Program-made: the position numbers and the translations under genes
Shown: one piece after another, positions 1-8,580 of the stretch
Numbering within the stretch: position 1 is the first letter of the stretch
Layout: every line of letters begins with the position of its first letter
Source of the DNA: Minisyncoccota bacterium
Lineage (GTDB): Bacteria > Patescibacteriota > Minisyncoccia > JAHIHE01 > JAGLIN01
Direction of reading: 5' to 3'
Assembly (NCBI GenBank): GCA_023143145.1
Contig: JAGLID010000095.1
Coordinates: forward strand, 1 to 36,484
Length of the DNA stretch: 36,484 nt
The notes under the pieces: model-generated
The model's input: the letters and a program-made list of their open reading frames with translations, nothing else
Databases searched by the model: none
Told to the model about the DNA's origin: nothing

Positions 1-60
1 GGAAAAGATTACAATCAAACTTATTCTTCTCAACCGATGCTGTTCGATGATATAGTGTGA
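1..60 (+). CDS. 3' end of an upstream gene (possible)
   Basis: Frame 1 is open from the left edge to a TGA at 58-60, giving about 19 residues that end in PMLFDDIV. The tail is too short to assign a family. A strong palindrome follows 13 bases after the stop, which would suit a gene end, or a REP-type element next to a transposase. A chance open frame of this length is quite possible, so this is weakly supported. Confidence 0.3.
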   Translation, partial: GKDYNQTYSSQPMLFDDIV

Positions 61-73
61 GAAATCTCACTGA

Positions 74-98
74 TACCCCGTCAGCTTGCTGCGGGGTA
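74..98. repeat. REP-like GC-rich palindrome
   Basis: TACCCCG pairs with CGGGGTA and the inner CAGC pairs with GCTG, leaving a TT loop and one bulged T. This makes an 11-bp stem that is much more GC-rich than its surroundings. No good T-run follows, so it is not a typical intrinsic terminator. Hairpins of this look occur as REP elements mobilised by IS200-like (RAYT) transposases; that link is inference because no transposase is visible here. Confidence 0.5.
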
Positions 99-130
99 AT
101 TCATTGGTAAAAAATATATCGCATATTTAA

Positions 131-337
131 AAAACTAATCTGGAATTTAAACAAGATACAATTGGAGATATTTTAACTAGCGAGCACGAGATGGTTTTAT
201 ATGGTACCGAAAGCTATGGCGATTATTTTATAAATGCGTTGGAATTTAAAAATACACAAAATTGCAGAGAAGATAAGAAAATATCCAAAGTTCGTATGTT
301 GTCGAAGTGTTGTAGCATAGGTCGGGAAGCAGTGTGA
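131..337 (+). other. Start-less open frame in gene-free 5' region
   Basis: The interval 61-386 has no recognisable gene. Within it, one frame runs 68 codons between a TAA at 128-130 and a TGA at 335-337, with no start codon near its beginning (first ATG at about 191). The predicted peptide has ordinary-looking composition (for example VLYGTESYGDYF), but I recognise no family and see no ribosome binding site. It could be a gene remnant or chance. Confidence 0.2.
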
Positions 338-386
338 TATAGATTGGAGTTGGAGTGATATGTGCTAAAAACCTAATTTAATCTAA

Positions 387-1277
387 ATGGCTTTTAATCC
401 GCATCTTGAAGTTGTTCTTGCCGCTATCATTTGGGGCTCAACAGGAGCTTTTGTAAAATATCTAGACCTTCCTCCTACCACAATGTCCTTTTTCCGCTTA
501 GCGATTCCGAGCATAATCTTATTTTTCTTTCTGTCTACAAAAAAGGTTTTTCTATTCAAAGGCAATAATAAACTAATTTTATTTGCCTCATCTTTGAATG
601 TCGTTAGAATGTTCCTTTATTTCACAGGATTTTCCCTTGCATCTATCGCGAATGCGGTAATAATCTGGTTTACTTTTCCTATCTTTGTCTTATTGATTGA
701 AATAACAATACTAAAAGAAAAAATATCAAAAAGACAGTCACTCCTCATTTTAATAGCATTTTTAGGAATTATTTTTATGTATATAGATAAGAATTTAAGT
801 TTTTCCAGTAACGACTTCATTGGAATGAGCGCAATGTTATTCGCATCAATGATGAACGCAATTCTGATAATTATATATAAAAAGGTTTCTAATAAATATT
901 CAAAGGCAGAACTCATTTTTTATCAAAATATCATTGGAGCTTTTATATTTTTACCCTTTATATTTTTTATGACGCCACTTCCGAGTATTTCTCAAATAGG
1001 AGTAGCCACAATCTATGCGATATTAATCGGTGTTGTGGGATTTGGACTTTTTTTCTCAGCGCTAAAGAGAATAAAAGCTTCTGTTGCTTCATATCTATCA
1101 TATATTGAAGTTTTAAGCGCAATTACCATAGCAATCATACTATTCAATGAAAATTTAACATGGAATATTATTATTGGTGGAATTCTAATTATTGTATCCG
1201 CTGCACTGCTTGAAACAAAGAAAGATAATCAAAATGTGAAAACATCTACAAAAGAAGAGCTTGGTTCCTATATCTAA
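387..1277 (+). CDS. EamA/DMT-superfamily transporter
   Basis: The 296-aa protein has about ten hydrophobic segments, arranged as two repeats of five. It opens with AAIIWGSTGAFVKY, which is typical of EamA-family permeases, and the second repeat ends in the usual NEN...GGILII-type segment. Members export or import small metabolites such as amino acids and their derivatives; the substrate cannot be read from sequence. The tail after the last helix is short, polar and cytoplasmic. There is no Shine-Dalgarno sequence before the ATG (the upstream bases are TTTAATCTAA), as in several genes here. It is the first gene of a plus-strand run, and the 69-aa gene follows after 70 AT-rich bases. The family call is firm and the function open. 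Confidence 0.88.
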   Translation: MAFNPHLEVVLAAIIWGSTGAFVKYLDLPPTTMSFFRLAIPSIILFFFLSTKKVFLFKGNNKLILFASSLNVVRMFLYFTGFSLASIANAVIIWFTFPIFVLLIEITILKEKISKRQSLLILIAFLGIIFMYIDKNLSFSSNDFIGMSAMLFASMMNAILIIIYKKVSNKYSKAELIFYQNIIGAFIFLPFIFFMTPLPSISQIGVATIYAILIGVVGFGLFFSALKRIKASVASYLSYIEVLSAITIAIILFNENLTWNIIIGGILIIVSAALLETKKDNQNVKTSTKEELGSYI

Positions 1278-1347
1278 AATAAAATTTATTATTTTAAATT
1301 CTGATTTTAAATATTTTCATTTAACTTTTAAATTTTAATTCACATCT

Positions 1348-1557
1348 ATGACAAATGAAGAACAAATTTTGGAAATTTTGAAACAAAATCAAGAAATTCT
1401 ACAAAAAACACACAGATCTGCAGAAAAGACAAGAAAATATATTCTTTATAATGCAATTTTTACGGTTGTGGTATTTATGTTGCCATTAATTGGTCTTGTA
1501 ATCGCGATTCCAATATTTATGGAAACCTATGTTAGTTCTCTAGATGGCCTGATTTAA
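1348..1557 (+). CDS. Small single-span membrane protein, unknown function
   Basis: The 69-aa protein starts with a polar, probably coiled-coil segment (EEQILEILKQNQEILQKTHR, residues 4-23). A basic stretch and one long hydrophobic segment (about residues 31-58) follow, and the C-terminus is short. Small proteins of this build, with an acidic helix then a helix near the membrane, are common hypothetical genes in Patescibacteria. I do not know a function. It lies between the EamA gene and ftsH on the same strand. A separate promoter precedes ftsH, so it need not share that transcript. The start ATG has no clear Shine-Dalgarno sequence. Confidence 0.7.
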   Translation: MTNEEQILEILKQNQEILQKTHRSAEKTRKYILYNAIFTVVVFMLPLIGLVIAIPIFMETYVSSLDGLI

Positions 1558-1713
1558 AAATATAGTAACTTTGTGGTGCTGAATTTGTATAAAACTATAA
1601 ACTTTTTGATAGAACGGAGGTAATCCGTCCTTTAAGATGTAAATTAACATAATATATAATTTATTATAGAATTTTCTATTTACTCTTTTATGTTTAGGTT
1701 TGATTTCAATTAC

Positions 1714-1742
1714 TTCACAAAATGAAATTTATATATTATAAT
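1714..1742 (+). promoter_or_regulatory. Sigma70-type promoter of ftsH
   Basis: TTCACA (-35, five of six consensus bases) is separated by exactly 17 bases from TATAAT (-10, perfect). The predicted transcript start is near 1749, about 37 bases before the ftsH ATG at 1786. Confidence 0.7.
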
Positions 1743-1785
1743 AAAGAAACATGATTTATTAAATAATCTAAGAATTTACAGAACT

Positions 1786-3651
1786 ATGAAGAAAAAAATT
1801 AATACTAAAATTAACACGAAAAAAACCTTAAAAAAAGAACTTTTCAAGAATATATTGACAATGGTAGTGCTGTTTGTAGCACTTTCAATCCTTTTTTCAT
1901 TAAACGATACTACGGAACAAGAGCCAAAAGAAATTTCAATGAGTCAGCTTGCTAGGCAAGTTGAAGAAGGACAAATAAAAGAGATTAGTGTCAAAGAAGA
2001 TAAAATCGAAGTGACTCTGAATGATGAAGCTGGCACAAAAGAGACTCTTTTAAAGACGGGTCTTTCTTCACTGGAAGACGAGTTGATTAATGTTCATAAA
2101 ATTGATCAGGAGAAGGTTGATCAGGCAAATATAATGACAAAAGGCAGGACTGGAACGGAAACTTTCTTTTTGTCTTATGGTCCAACTCTTTTGACGCTTC
2201 TTTTTCTGGGAGTGTTACTTTGGATGATGTTGGGCAAGGCTCAAAAACAAAATGGGCAAGCAATGTCATTTGGAAAGTCAACAGCGAAATTTATGAAACC
2301 TGGTGATAAAAAGACGACTTTTAAAGATGTTGCAGGAATCAAAGAGGCAAAAGAGGAATTACTCGAGATTGTTGATTTTTTGAAGAATCCGAAGAAATTT
2401 TTAGATTTAGGTGCTAGAATTCCAAGAGGTGTTTTGCTTTTAGGTGCTCCAGGTACAGGAAAAACATTATTGGCTAAAGCCGTTGCCGGAGAAGCAGATG
2501 TGCCATTTTTCAATATCTCGGGATCTGAGTTTGTGGAAATGTTTGTGGGAGTTGGAGCGTCTCGAGTTCGTGACCTTTTCAAAAATGCGCAGAAACATGC
2601 CCCAAGTATTTTATTTATTGATGAAATCGATGCAGTTGGACGACACCGTGGTGCAGGTCTTGGTGGCGGACACGACGAAAGAGAACAAACTTTAAATCAA
2701 ATTCTAGTAGAAATGGATGGATTCAATACTGAAACAAATGTAATTGTGATGGCTGCCACAAATAGACCAGATGTTCTTGATCCCGCCTTGCTTCGTCCTG
2801 GACGTTTTGATAGAAGAGTTACGCTTGATCTTCCAGATATTAATGATCGAGAAGAAATATTGCGAGTACATGCCAAAAATAAGCCATTAGATAAAGATAT
2901 AGATCTTCGGAAAATTGCCGAAAGAACCCCGGGTTTTTCTGGTGCAGAATTATTTAATCTTCTTAATGAAGCGGCGATTTTAACGGCGCGAGAAGATAAA
3001 AAAATAATTAGTGAAGTAGCTATCTTGGATTCAATTGAAAAAGTAATGATGGGACCGGAAAAGAAAAGTAATCTTCTTTTGAAAAATGAAAAAGAAATTA
3101 CAGCTTATCACGAAGCGGGGCATGCCTTGCTTGGACATATCTTGCCGAAAACAGATCCAATTCACAAAGTTTCAATTGTTTCTCGAGGCAGAGCTGCGGG
3201 ATATACTTTGAATCTGCCAGAAGAAGATCGTCATTTTCACACGAAATCTGAATTTTTGGATAATTTGGTGATGCTTTTGGGTGGTTATACAGCTGAGCAA
3301 ATTGTATTCAATGACTTGACGACTGGAGCGAGCAATGATTTGATGAAAGCAAGTAGAATCGCCAGGGAGCTTGTGACAAAATATGGGATGAGCGAAAAAA
3401 TTGGACCAGTTGTTTTTGGTCAACACAGCGAGACAGTATTTTTAGGCAAAGAAATTCACGAGCAAAGAAATTATAGCGAAAAAGTGGCAGCGGATATTGA
3501 TGCAGAAGTTGACCGCATCATCAAAGAAGCTTTGGCTCAATCTGTTGATTTAATCAATAAAAATCGAGAAAAATTAAACAAGATTGCAAAGAAGTTAATT
3601 GAATCAGAAACAATTGAAAAAGATGAATTTAAAGAGCTAATGAAATCGTAA
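1786..3651 (+). CDS. ftsH: ATP-dependent zinc metalloprotease FtsH
   Basis: FtsH is the membrane-anchored AAA+ protease that extracts and degrades damaged membrane proteins and short-lived cytosolic proteins. The 621-aa protein has the full layout. A first membrane helix lies near residues 23-40, followed by a small extracytoplasmic domain and a second helix near 125-148. The AAA domain carries Walker A GAPGTGKT (about 220-227), Walker B ILFIDEID (275-282) and the second-region-of-homology arginines in RPGRFDRR. The zinc-protease motif HEAGH is at about 442-446, and the third zinc ligand is probably the Asp of NDLTTGAS. Length is normal for the family. The lysine-rich N-terminus before the first helix fits a cytoplasmic start. 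It has its own promoter just upstream and appears monocistronic. Confidence 0.98.
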   Translation: MKKKINTKINTKKTLKKELFKNILTMVVLFVALSILFSLNDTTEQEPKEISMSQLARQVEEGQIKEISVKEDKIEVTLNDEAGTKETLLKTGLSSLEDELINVHKIDQEKVDQANIMTKGRTGTETFFLSYGPTLLTLLFLGVLLWMMLGKAQKQNGQAMSFGKSTAKFMKPGDKKTTFKDVAGIKEAKEELLEIVDFLKNPKKFLDLGARIPRGVLLLGAPGTGKTLLAKAVAGEADVPFFNISGSEFVEMFVGVGASRVRDLFKNAQKHAPSILFIDEIDAVGRHRGAGLGGGHDEREQTLNQILVEMDGFNTETNVIVMAATNRPDVLDPALLRPGRFDRRVTLDLPDINDREEILRVHAKNKPLDKDIDLRKIAERTPGFSGAELFNLLNEAAILTAREDKKIISEVAILDSIEKVMMGPEKKSNLLLKNEKEITAYHEAGHALLGHILPKTDPIHKVSIVSRGRAAGYTLNLPEEDRHFHTKSEFLDNLVMLLGGYTAEQIVFNDLTTGASNDLMKASRIARELVTKYGMSEKIGPVVFGQHSETVFLGKEIHEQRNYSEKVAADIDAEVDRIIKEALAQSVDLINKNREKLNKIAKKLIESETIEKDEFKELMKS

Positions 3652-3791
3652 TTTCCGTTCTTGTTGTTTCTTTGATACTTTTTTGCTTTATAACATAGCC
3701 AATGTAATTCTTTAAGGTTGAAATGTGGATGTTCTTATAGTTTTTCATTTTAGATTATTATATATATTCTAACTTAAAATAATTTATAAAT

Positions 3792-4157
3792 ATGAGTAAA
3801 ACAAGTAAAGTAGACAAAAAAGTACTAAGTGTTTTATTTTTTATCGTGTTACTATTCGCTAGAGTTGATTTCGCGAATGCCGCTTGTGGGACTGATGTTG
3901 GAATATTTTGTAATTTTATCTCGGCAGATTCTTTTTCTGGAGGCATATCGACTGTGATAAGTTATTTGTTTACTATAATTGGGATATTATCACTTTTCTT
4001 TATTGTTATAGGAGGAGTAAAATATATACTTTCTGCAGGTAATGAGGAAAAAATGAAATCAGCCAAAGATACAACATATTCTGCTATTATTGGTTTTGTA
4101 ATTTCTTTGATGGCTTATGGTCTGTTAAAAATATTAAATACTATCCTACAGAGCTAG
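3792..4157 (+). CDS. T4SS_pilin-type small membrane protein (copy 1)
   Basis: The 121-aa protein has a signal peptide ending near DFANA|ACG, a short secreted segment with two cysteines, and two hydrophobic helices separated by a polar loop. The loop carries the signature GGVKYILSAGNEEKMKSAK, matching the T4SS_pilin / TrbC-VirB2-like family (Pfam PF18895 as I recall it), which is common in Patescibacteria. It is the first of three tandem paralogues, and four more lie at 27145-28887. Members are thought to form or resemble pilins of type IV secretion-like machines, but no VirB4- or VirD4-type ATPase is in this window, so the role is inferred. No Shine-Dalgarno sequence precedes the ATG. Confidence 0.8.
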   Translation: MSKTSKVDKKVLSVLFFIVLLFARVDFANAACGTDVGIFCNFISADSFSGGISTVISYLFTIIGILSLFFIVIGGVKYILSAGNEEKMKSAKDTTYSAIIGFVISLMAYGLLKILNTILQS

Positions 4158-4422
4158 AAATGAGTATTTATTTAAGCCGAGGATGCTTTACTTTATAGGA
4201 AGAATGTAATGTATTTTGTCTTTGCAGATAGTTTGTATGTTGTGTATTCTAGTTAATTATGATGAATAGAAGTTTGATTAAAAGACATAAAAAATTAACT
4301 ATTTTTATATCAACCTAAATACGTTTATATTAAATTCGTTTAGAGTAAGTAGTTTTGCTTAAAAGCAACAAAGGTGTTAATATGAGTGTGAGATGACGTG
4401 TTTAATATATTTCTTAAGAAGT

Positions 4423-4842
4423 ATGTCAAAAATTTATATGAAAATAAAAAAAAATTTAGTTTTGATAATATTTTTTCTAGTGATTTTTTCTTTTGCTTTG
4501 CCAATGGTATGTACCCCCAAAGTTAATGAAATTATTGGATTGGGCGGATTTTCAATTCCAACCGCTTTCGCTGTTTGTAATGCTGATTCTTCGTTTTTTT
4601 GTAGTGCTGTATCTTTTAATTCATTAGAGGAAGGAGGCGATCGAATAATTGGGATGATCCTCGGAACTATTGGTTCTATAGCGCTCTTATTGTTTATTAT
4701 TTCAGGAATTATGTATATGACTGCCGCTGGAGCTGAGGAAAAAATTACAGCGGCAAAAAAAATTCTTACGGGAACTGTAATTGGACTTGCAATCGCAATG
4801 CTTGCTTATTCATTGTTGAAGGTTTTGATTTCCATATTATAA
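4423..4842 (+). CDS. T4SS_pilin-type small membrane protein (copy 2)
   Basis: I moved the start from 4393 to ATG 4423 (139 aa). This puts the basic MSKIYMKIKK stretch directly before the signal-peptide core; the ATG at 4438 is an equally good alternative. The signal appears to end at PTAFA|VCNAD. The mature part has a short segment with two cysteines, then two helices flanking SGIMYMTAAGAEEKITAAKK, the pilin-family loop also seen in copy 1. The 265-base gap after copy 1 holds no gene and only one small hairpin (TTGCT-AGCAA near 4350). Copy 3 follows 68 bases later. The family is clear from the loop and topology; the function is inferred. Confidence 0.78.
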   Translation: MSKIYMKIKKNLVLIIFFLVIFSFALPMVCTPKVNEIIGLGGFSIPTAFAVCNADSSFFCSAVSFNSLEEGGDRIIGMILGTIGSIALLLFIISGIMYMTAAGAEEKITAAKKILTGTVIGLAIAMLAYSLLKVLISIL

Positions 4843-4910
4843 TTTGAATATGAGAATTTTGATAGTTTATGTTTTATCTTTGTTTAAGCGTAAATAATAT
4901 ATATAGCATA

Positions 4911-5459
4911 ATGAAAAAATTTATAAAAACTTTTTTAGTCGTATGTTTTGTTTTATTAACAGCAACTTTTTTTGCTGGAAATGTTGATGAAGCTCATGCA
5001 GTATTTTTAGGTGAGCCAACATGCGCAGCTAATGATGGATGTTTGCCGTCGTGTCTTGTTGATTTTGGTGTTGATGATCCTGACTGTTTACCAGGATGTG
5101 TTGTTGATGGTAGTGCAGGCTTGATTCCTTGTGGGAGAAGTTGTGATGATGGACTGACAGCTATGGATGAAGCTGCTCCATGTACTCTTTGTCACGGAAT
5201 ATTAATGAGTCAGTTGATTGTTGAATTTTTGCTAAAAATGGCGGGTATTGCGTCGGTACTTGCAATTGCATTGGGGGGATTTCTTTATATGTTTGCTGCG
5301 GGAAGTCAAGGTTTGACAAGTACAGCAAAGTCTATATTAAAAAGCGTACTGATTGGCTTTATTCTTGTTTTTATTGCTTGGGTTTTAATTGATACAATTA
5401 TGACAACATTTGGCTATATTGATCCTCTTGGAGGCGAATGGCATGTGATGGATTGTTAG
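4911..5459 (+). CDS. Cysteine-rich T4SS_pilin-type membrane protein (copy 3)
   Basis: I prefer ATG 4911 (182 aa) over 4869, because MKKFIKTFLVV is a textbook signal-peptide start and the 14 extra residues would spoil it. Predicted cleavage is at EAHA|VFLG. The mature ectodomain of about 65 residues holds nine cysteines and a DDPDC motif, so it is probably disulfide-bonded outside the cell. Two helices then flank GGFLYMFAAGSQG, a divergent version of the family loop lacking the usual K...AKK pattern. A tenth cysteine ends the protein (VMDC). The ectodomain resembles the cysteine segment of copy 4 (27145) more than copies 1 and 2. It may be an adhesive or capping variant; this is inference. Confidence 0.75.
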   Translation: MKKFIKTFLVVCFVLLTATFFAGNVDEAHAVFLGEPTCAANDGCLPSCLVDFGVDDPDCLPGCVVDGSAGLIPCGRSCDDGLTAMDEAAPCTLCHGILMSQLIVEFLLKMAGIASVLAIALGGFLYMFAAGSQGLTSTAKSILKSVLIGFILVFIAWVLIDTIMTTFGYIDPLGGEWHVMDC

Positions 5460-5739
5460 CAGTATGAAGTAAAGCTTGGTCATTTTCGTTTCAGTATATG
5501 TAATGAATGTGAGAGGTAGCTATACTCTCCTCTTGAAGACTCGTTTATTTGATATATTTAAAACATTAGGTTATTAGGTTAAAATGAATTTAAGGAGGAT
5601 TAGAGCTATTTATTGTTGAATGAAATGGTGAATTTAAAGATATTTTTTTAGGACGAAATTTAATTTAATTGTTTTGTATGCAAGTTAAATTTACGCAAAG
5701 CAAAACCTACATATTCATACTGAGTTTATAATATAATCC
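5460..5739. other. Gene-free spacer between pilin copy 3 and tRNA
   Basis: No credible coding frame is present. A small hairpin (GAGAG...CTCTC, about 5510-5530) lacks a T-run. An isolated AAGGAGG near 5593 looks like a Shine-Dalgarno sequence, but only tiny frames follow it, so I do not call a gene. Confidence 0.5.
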
Positions 5740-5768
5740 TTGACCAAATAGGATTTTTTTATTAGAAT
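5740..5768 (+). promoter_or_regulatory. Promoter of tRNA-Ile
   Basis: TTGACC (-35) and TAGAAT (-10) are separated by exactly 17 bases. The predicted start is near 5775, about ten bases before the tRNA 5' end, giving a very short 5' leader for RNase P to remove. Confidence 0.75.
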
Positions 5769-5785
5769 AATAATATTATTAAAAG

Positions 5786-5862
5786 GGGCCATTAGCTCAG
5801 TTGGTTAGAGCGCGATCCTTATAAGGTCGAAGTCCTTGGTTCAAGTCCAAGATGGCCCACCA
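5786..5862 (+). tRNA. tRNA-Ile (anticodon UAU)
   Basis: A complete cloverleaf can be drawn. The acceptor GGGCCAT pairs with ATGGCCC, the D stem GCTC with GAGC, the anticodon stem CGATC with GGTCG (one T-G pair), and the T stem CTTGG with CCAAG around TTCAAGT. A39-type discriminator and CCA are encoded. The seven-base anticodon loop is CTTATAA, so positions 34-36 read UAU, which pairs with the isoleucine codon AUA. Body features (GGGCC acceptor, AGTTGGTTAGAGC D arm) look like ordinary bacterial tRNA-Ile. Most bacteria read AUA with a CAU tRNA modified to lysidine, so this anticodon is uncommon. Confidence 0.95.
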
Positions 5863-5868
5863 TAAATT

Positions 5869-5894
5869 AAAAAATAGCCTGTAGGCTATTTTTT
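5869..5894. terminator. Bidirectional intrinsic terminator
   Basis: AATAGCC pairs with GGCTATT around a TGTA loop. A-rich bases precede it and T-rich bases follow, so both strands form a hairpin plus U-run. It would end the tRNA transcript on the plus strand and the solute-binding-protein transcript arriving on the minus strand. Confidence 0.85.
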
Positions 5895-5920
5895 GTAAAT
5901 TATTTGCATAAGAAGTAAAT

Positions 5921-7309
5921 CTATTGTAATGACTTTATTTTATTACCATAATTTTCAATAACTTCATTAATTGTCAGTTCTCCTGTGTCTAAGTTTTTTG
6001 TTGTGAGATAATCTATCATGTCAACTAAAATCTGGTCGCTTCTTTCGCTATCTGGATGTACCCAGCTTTTTGTAGTTAAAACTTGACTTGCAAAAATACT
6101 TCTTGCTCCATCATTTTTATCGCGTTGTTCCTGTGCGAGTTGCAATATTGCAGATGGCCTATTGGTTTCATCTAAGTAGAGTTTAGCATTTTCTTCTTTA
6201 GCTGCGAAACTCAAAAATTCCCAGGCTAGAGAATAACAGTCTATTTTTTCTTTTGTTACACATGGTGCTTTAGCTGGTACAACTGGAGCCCAGTATTCTG
6301 CGTAATTGACTTTATTATTTTCGTCGAGTTGAGGAACTGGAGCAATTTTATAATTAATTTCTCCTTGCGTTTTCTCTTCAATATTTTCTATCATTCGTGT
6401 ATAGTTTATCATCATTGCAGCTTTATTTTGTGTAAACGCATCTATGGAATACATCCAGTCCTTGTCCCAGGTATAATATCTTTTGGATGGGTCAGTAAAG
6501 CTTGTATAATATTTTATGGCATTTGTACTTCCTGCATTTGTAAACGATAGGGGCCTTTCGTCGTTCTTGTTTAAATTATTTTGTATAACTAGGAGCATAA
6601 GAATATCTTGGCTTCTGTTAACATTCCACCCTCCTCCAAACGCAGCTCCTGCTATTTCTAGTTGTTTGATATTTGTATTATTGATGCCTGTAGCTATATT
6701 CTTTTCTTCCTCATTAAAGCGACTTAATTTTTCAACATAATTTTTAAATTCGTCCCAGTTCTCAGGAGGTTTTGTATATCCTGCCTGAAGGAACATATCT
6801 TCATTATAGAATAGTGCAAGGGTATCAACATAAAGTGGAAGTGAGTATATCTTTCCGTCTGAAGTTGTAAAATCATCAACAGCAACTCTGACAAAGGTAT
6901 TTTTGAATTGTGCTAAAGTTGCCATTTCTTCGGGAGCTGGTAAAAGGTCTTCTTGATATTCTGGAAGCCAGGAATTAAATAACATAAAAATATTAGGACC
7001 TTTTTCATCGTATTGTAATTCTTTTACCTCGTTTTGATAATTTCCAGACAAGGCTTTATAGTCTATTGTTACATCTAGGAACCCATTTTGCTCTAGTTTT
7101 TTGTAAGCATTGAACTTATCGAAAACTTCCTGCCAGTCTCTTTGAGTATCAAAGGGTCCTACAAAGTTTAGGGTTACTTTCGGTTGGTTTTCTGTTTGCT
7201 TTTTTGAAAATGGACATTTTTTTAGTGGCGGACAACTTATAACAAACCAAGCAATAAATAAAAGAAAAAGAAGAATAAATGATATGAGAATAATTTTTGG
7301 TTTAGTCAT
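5921..7309 (-). CDS. Extracellular solute-binding lipoprotein (SBP family 1)
   Basis: The 462-aa protein has a hydrophobic N-terminus followed by VISC (Cys26), which fits a lipobox, so it is probably a lipoprotein held on the outer face of the membrane. The body matches sugar-type ABC substrate-binding proteins (SBP_bac_1/8 type). It has a beta-strand start (KVTLNFVGPF), the hinge-region YSLPLYVDTLALFYNEDMF at mid-length, and a C-terminal ALAWEFLSFAAKEEN block. It is clearly paralogous to the gene at 16153 (IYSLPLY.D.LAL.YN.D.F..AG..KPP is shared). No permease or ATPase lies nearby, so its transporter partner, if any, is elsewhere. The terminator at 5869-5894 lies just past its stop. Ligand unknown. 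Confidence 0.88.
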   Translation of the reverse strand: MTKPKIILISFILLFLLFIAWFVISCPPLKKCPFSKKQTENQPKVTLNFVGPFDTQRDWQEVFDKFNAYKKLEQNGFLDVTIDYKALSGNYQNEVKELQYDEKGPNIFMLFNSWLPEYQEDLLPAPEEMATLAQFKNTFVRVAVDDFTTSDGKIYSLPLYVDTLALFYNEDMFLQAGYTKPPENWDEFKNYVEKLSRFNEEEKNIATGINNTNIKQLEIAGAAFGGGWNVNRSQDILMLLVIQNNLNKNDERPLSFTNAGSTNAIKYYTSFTDPSKRYYTWDKDWMYSIDAFTQNKAAMMINYTRMIENIEEKTQGEINYKIAPVPQLDENNKVNYAEYWAPVVPAKAPCVTKEKIDCYSLAWEFLSFAAKEENAKLYLDETNRPSAILQLAQEQRDKNDGARSIFASQVLTTKSWVHPDSERSDQILVDMIDYLTTKNLDTGELTINEVIENYGNKIKSLQ

Positions 7310-7358
7310 TTTTTTATATGATTATAATTTATAAATAATTATGAGTATTAGATTGTTT

Positions 7359-7940
7359 CTATCGAATCACTGAAAAAACTATTCCATAATGATGACTTCC
7401 TGCATCGATGACTCTAATTGCTTTAAGACCATTTTTTATGGCAAGCTTTTTTATATCATTTTCACTTAAACAATGTTCAAATTTAGGTCCCATGGAAATT
7501 TTACTTGGAATCCAATCAATAATTACAATCTTTCCGTCATTTTTTGTAATCCTTCTAGCTTCGTTTAATATTGAATCGTAATCATTTGTTTGAAATAATA
7601 TATTTGCTAAAATAACGAAATCAGTTGATTCGTCTTCTATTTTTGAGCTTTTTTTGGATTCGACATTCGCTCGAATAGTTGTTATATTCAATAGTCCGTA
7701 TAATTTAGCTTTACTGGAAACCGATTCAAGTGAACTGCTTAAAACATCAATTGCATAGACCTTTCCATTATTTTTTACTATTTTTGCGATAGGAATCGTA
7801 AAATAACCTGCACCACAGCCAAAATCGGCAACAGTCATACCGTTTTTAATATTTAAATTTTCAATAATATAATCTGGGTTCATTAATCCACCACTACCTA
7901 CTTTGTTTATCTTTTCTGAATTGGTTTGATTGTCATTCAT
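7359..7940 (-). CDS. Class I SAM-dependent methyltransferase
   Basis: The 193-aa protein has the UbiE/Methyltransf_11-type Rossmann fold. Motif I VADFGCGAGYFTIP (about residues 37-50) binds S-adenosylmethionine, the acidic loop VYAIDVLSSSL follows, and a FVILANILFQ-type motif marks strand 4. The substrate cannot be told; small-molecule and arsenite-type methyltransferases share this layout. It lies 19 bases downstream of the flavoprotein gene on the same strand, so the two are likely co-transcribed. The preceding region has no strong Shine-Dalgarno sequence. The start ATG is sensible because the N-terminal residues before motif I match the usual 30-40 aa. Confidence 0.85.
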   Translation of the reverse strand: MNDNQTNSEKINKVGSGGLMNPDYIIENLNIKNGMTVADFGCGAGYFTIPIAKIVKNNGKVYAIDVLSSSLESVSSKAKLYGLLNITTIRANVESKKSSKIEDESTDFVILANILFQTNDYDSILNEARRITKNDGKIVIIDWIPSKISMGPKFEHCLSENDIKKLAIKNGLKAIRVIDAGSHHYGIVFSVIR

Positions 7941-7959
7941 ATTTTTATTTTTAATTATT

Positions 7960-8511
7960 TTATAATTGTTTTCCTATTTTAATTAGTTTTTTCTTTTCTG
8001 ATTTTCCATTGTCATGAAGCGCATATATTTTTTCAAATACTTTCAGGCCTATTAAATCACAATAATTTTCCATTACTTGCAAGCATTTTTTAGCACTTCT
8101 TTTTTCGTCTTCATGCCATTTGCACTGACCTTTCTCATCAAATTCAATATATTCTCCAAAATTTGCAGAAGTTAATAATATTACCTTTTTGTTTATTAAT
8201 TTACCAGAAAAATAAAATGGCAATGTTCTGTCAAAAAAGTTTTTCATAATGCCACTTACATTGTCAAAATATGTCGGACTGCCTAATACAATTATGTCTG
8301 CTTTTTCAAGTTTCATATATATCGTTTGCATATCATCCGAAAGGATACATTTATAATCTTTGTGGCAACTTCTACAATCATTACAGGAACCAATTTTCAA
8401 TTCTGATAGATTTATTATTTCAAATGGTTGATCCGTTGCTTCTAGTAAAGTTTTCAACATATAATGTGTATTTTGTTTTCTGGGACTTCCAGATATTCCA
8501 ACGATATGCAT
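7960..8511 (-). CDS. Flavodoxin-fold NAD(P)H reductase, iron-sulfur flavoprotein-like
   Basis: The 183-aa protein begins MHIVGISGSPRKQNT, the FMN-phosphate-binding loop of the NADPH-dependent FMN reductase family. It continues with VLGSPTYFDNVSGIMKNFFDR, the second flavin-binding segment. Cysteines 43, 46, 49 and 55 form CX2CX2CX5C, the compact motif that holds a [4Fe-4S] cluster in archaeal-type iron-sulfur flavoproteins (Isf). It may therefore pass electrons between FMN and an iron-sulfur cluster; cluster binding is inferred from spacing alone. The methyltransferase gene follows after 19 bases. The next gene upstream, gyrA, ends 69 bases before the start, with palindromic sequence between them. 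Confidence 0.85.
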   Translation of the reverse strand: MHIVGISGSPRKQNTHYMLKTLLEATDQPFEIINLSELKIGSCNDCRSCHKDYKCILSDDMQTIYMKLEKADIIVLGSPTYFDNVSGIMKNFFDRTLPFYFSGKLINKKVILLTSANFGEYIEFDEKGQCKWHEDEKRSAKKCLQVMENYCDLIGLKVFEKIYALHDNGKSEKKKLIKIGKQL

Positions 8512-8580
8512 AATTTGTATATAGCTTTTATAAGGTTAGGGTTATATAATGTTCAGTTATTGTTTAGTAAACAATTTTCA

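Noticed and set aside
1614-1628. ACGGA-GGTAA-TCCGT hairpin as a terminator
   Set aside because: The 5-bp stem is followed by CCTTTAAG rather than a T-run, so support is too weak.
2087-2695. Antisense and shifted ORFs inside ftsH
   Set aside because: They are shadows of a highly conserved gene on the other frame.
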